Part shown: in pieces, positions 63,763 to 64,000 of the stretch
How positions within the stretch are numbered: position 1 is the stretch's first letter
Layout: every line of letters starts with the position of its first letter
NCBI GenBank assembly: GCA_026929865.2
Contig: CM049396.1
Span: forward strand, 23,006,001-23,070,000
Length of the DNA stretch: 64,000 nucleotides
Reading direction: 5' to 3'
Source of the DNA: Hyperoplus lanceolatus
Taxonomy: Eukaryota; Chordata; Actinopteri; Uranoscopiformes; Ammodytidae
Notes under the pieces: model-generated
Seen by the model: only the letters and a program-made list of their open reading frames with translations
Told to the model about the DNA's origin: nothing
The model's database searches: none
Made by a program: the position numbers and the translations under genes

Positions 63763-63822
63763 AATAAGAATAAATACGCAGAATATTAAAGCTGTGAATG
63801 CTTTCAGCATTCACACCAACTA

Positions 63823-64000
63823 GAATTACAATTCCTTGAAGAAATTGCGGTGTGAATGCTGACACTGATGCTGAAGCTGATGCTGAAATTGACTTCACTG
63901 CTGAATGTTGATGAAGAACGAAGGATGAATATATCTGAATGAATAGAATGTTTGAATAATAAAATTTATGAAAAATGAATTAAAAATGAATGAATTATGA
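63823..64000 (+). repeat. Outer-type repeat unit, copy C (cut by window end)
   Basis: It starts CTAGAATTACAATTCCTTG and GCGGTGTGAATGCTG directly after the end of copy B, so outer units can also lie head to tail. It continues CTGAATGTTGATGAAGAACG as in copies A and B. Confidence 0.85.

Larger units (their letters stand above)
53469..63822 (+). repeat. Outer-type repeat unit, copy B, with nested inner array
   Basis: It starts ACTAGAATTGCAATTCC then GCGGTGTGAATGCTG, and ends AGCTGTGAATGCTTTCAGCA followed by TTCACACC, whose GTGAATGC/GCATTCAC arms form a hairpin. Unique outer sequence covers 53469-55253 and 63763-63822; it aligns with copy A without the ISL2EU-like insertion. Everything between is the inner array, which sits in the AATAATAATAA tract of this unit. 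The very next bases (63823) begin another outer unit. Confidence 0.75.

Overview
The window looks like intronic and intergenic DNA from a ray-finned (teleost) fish. The evidence is vertebrate-type spliced genes, very dense CA/TG and TA microsatellites, and a crowd of fish-style transposable elements: hAT copies with 8-bp target duplications, L2/Rex-like LINE tails, tRNA-derived SINEs, and THAP/YqaJ DNA transposons. The species cannot be named from sequence alone.

Only one host protein-coding exon is clear. It lies on the + strand at 49487-50651 and is the first coding exon of a class B plexin, closest to plexin-B1. It encodes the signal peptide and most of the extracellular sema domain. No later plexin exon is visible, so the following intron is at least 13.3 kb. 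Two short stretches upstream (44766-44912 and 48370-48458) have good splice signals and could be 5' UTR exons, but this is weak.

The rest is repeats. From 1 to about 37 kb they include: a hAT-like element (409-1956) and a relative (4866-6056); LINE remnants at 3984-4853, 13115-14294 and about 18500-18710; CGATA-rich hAT miniatures; two copies of a TTAA-target element (12139-13047, 32412-33341); a hAT element (16947-19623) with a P-like element with ~300-bp inverted repeats nested inside it (17646-19327); hAT elements at 21771-23389 and 24744-25834; and a probable solo LTR on the minus strand (27953-29882).

At 37.4-43.8 kb an unusual repeat unit has been split by an approximately 4-kb DNA transposon (38681-42643). 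That transposon carries two decayed, convergent, multi-exon genes: a SWIM zinc finger/YqaJ-nuclease protein (+) and a THAP protein (-). This combination points to the ISL2EU group.

From about 51.8 kb to the end of the window, the plexin intron is filled by the same unusual repeat family. Outer units begin CTAGAATTGCAATTCC. Inside one of them, within an (AAT)n tract, sits an array of about seven inner units beginning CTAGAACTGCAAGCAGTT. Both unit types share a start motif, a 5' palindrome, matching inverted blocks near the two ends, and a lack of coding capacity. This self-nesting family is the best candidate for something not yet well described. One of its copies also preserves the empty site of the ISL2EU-like insertion.
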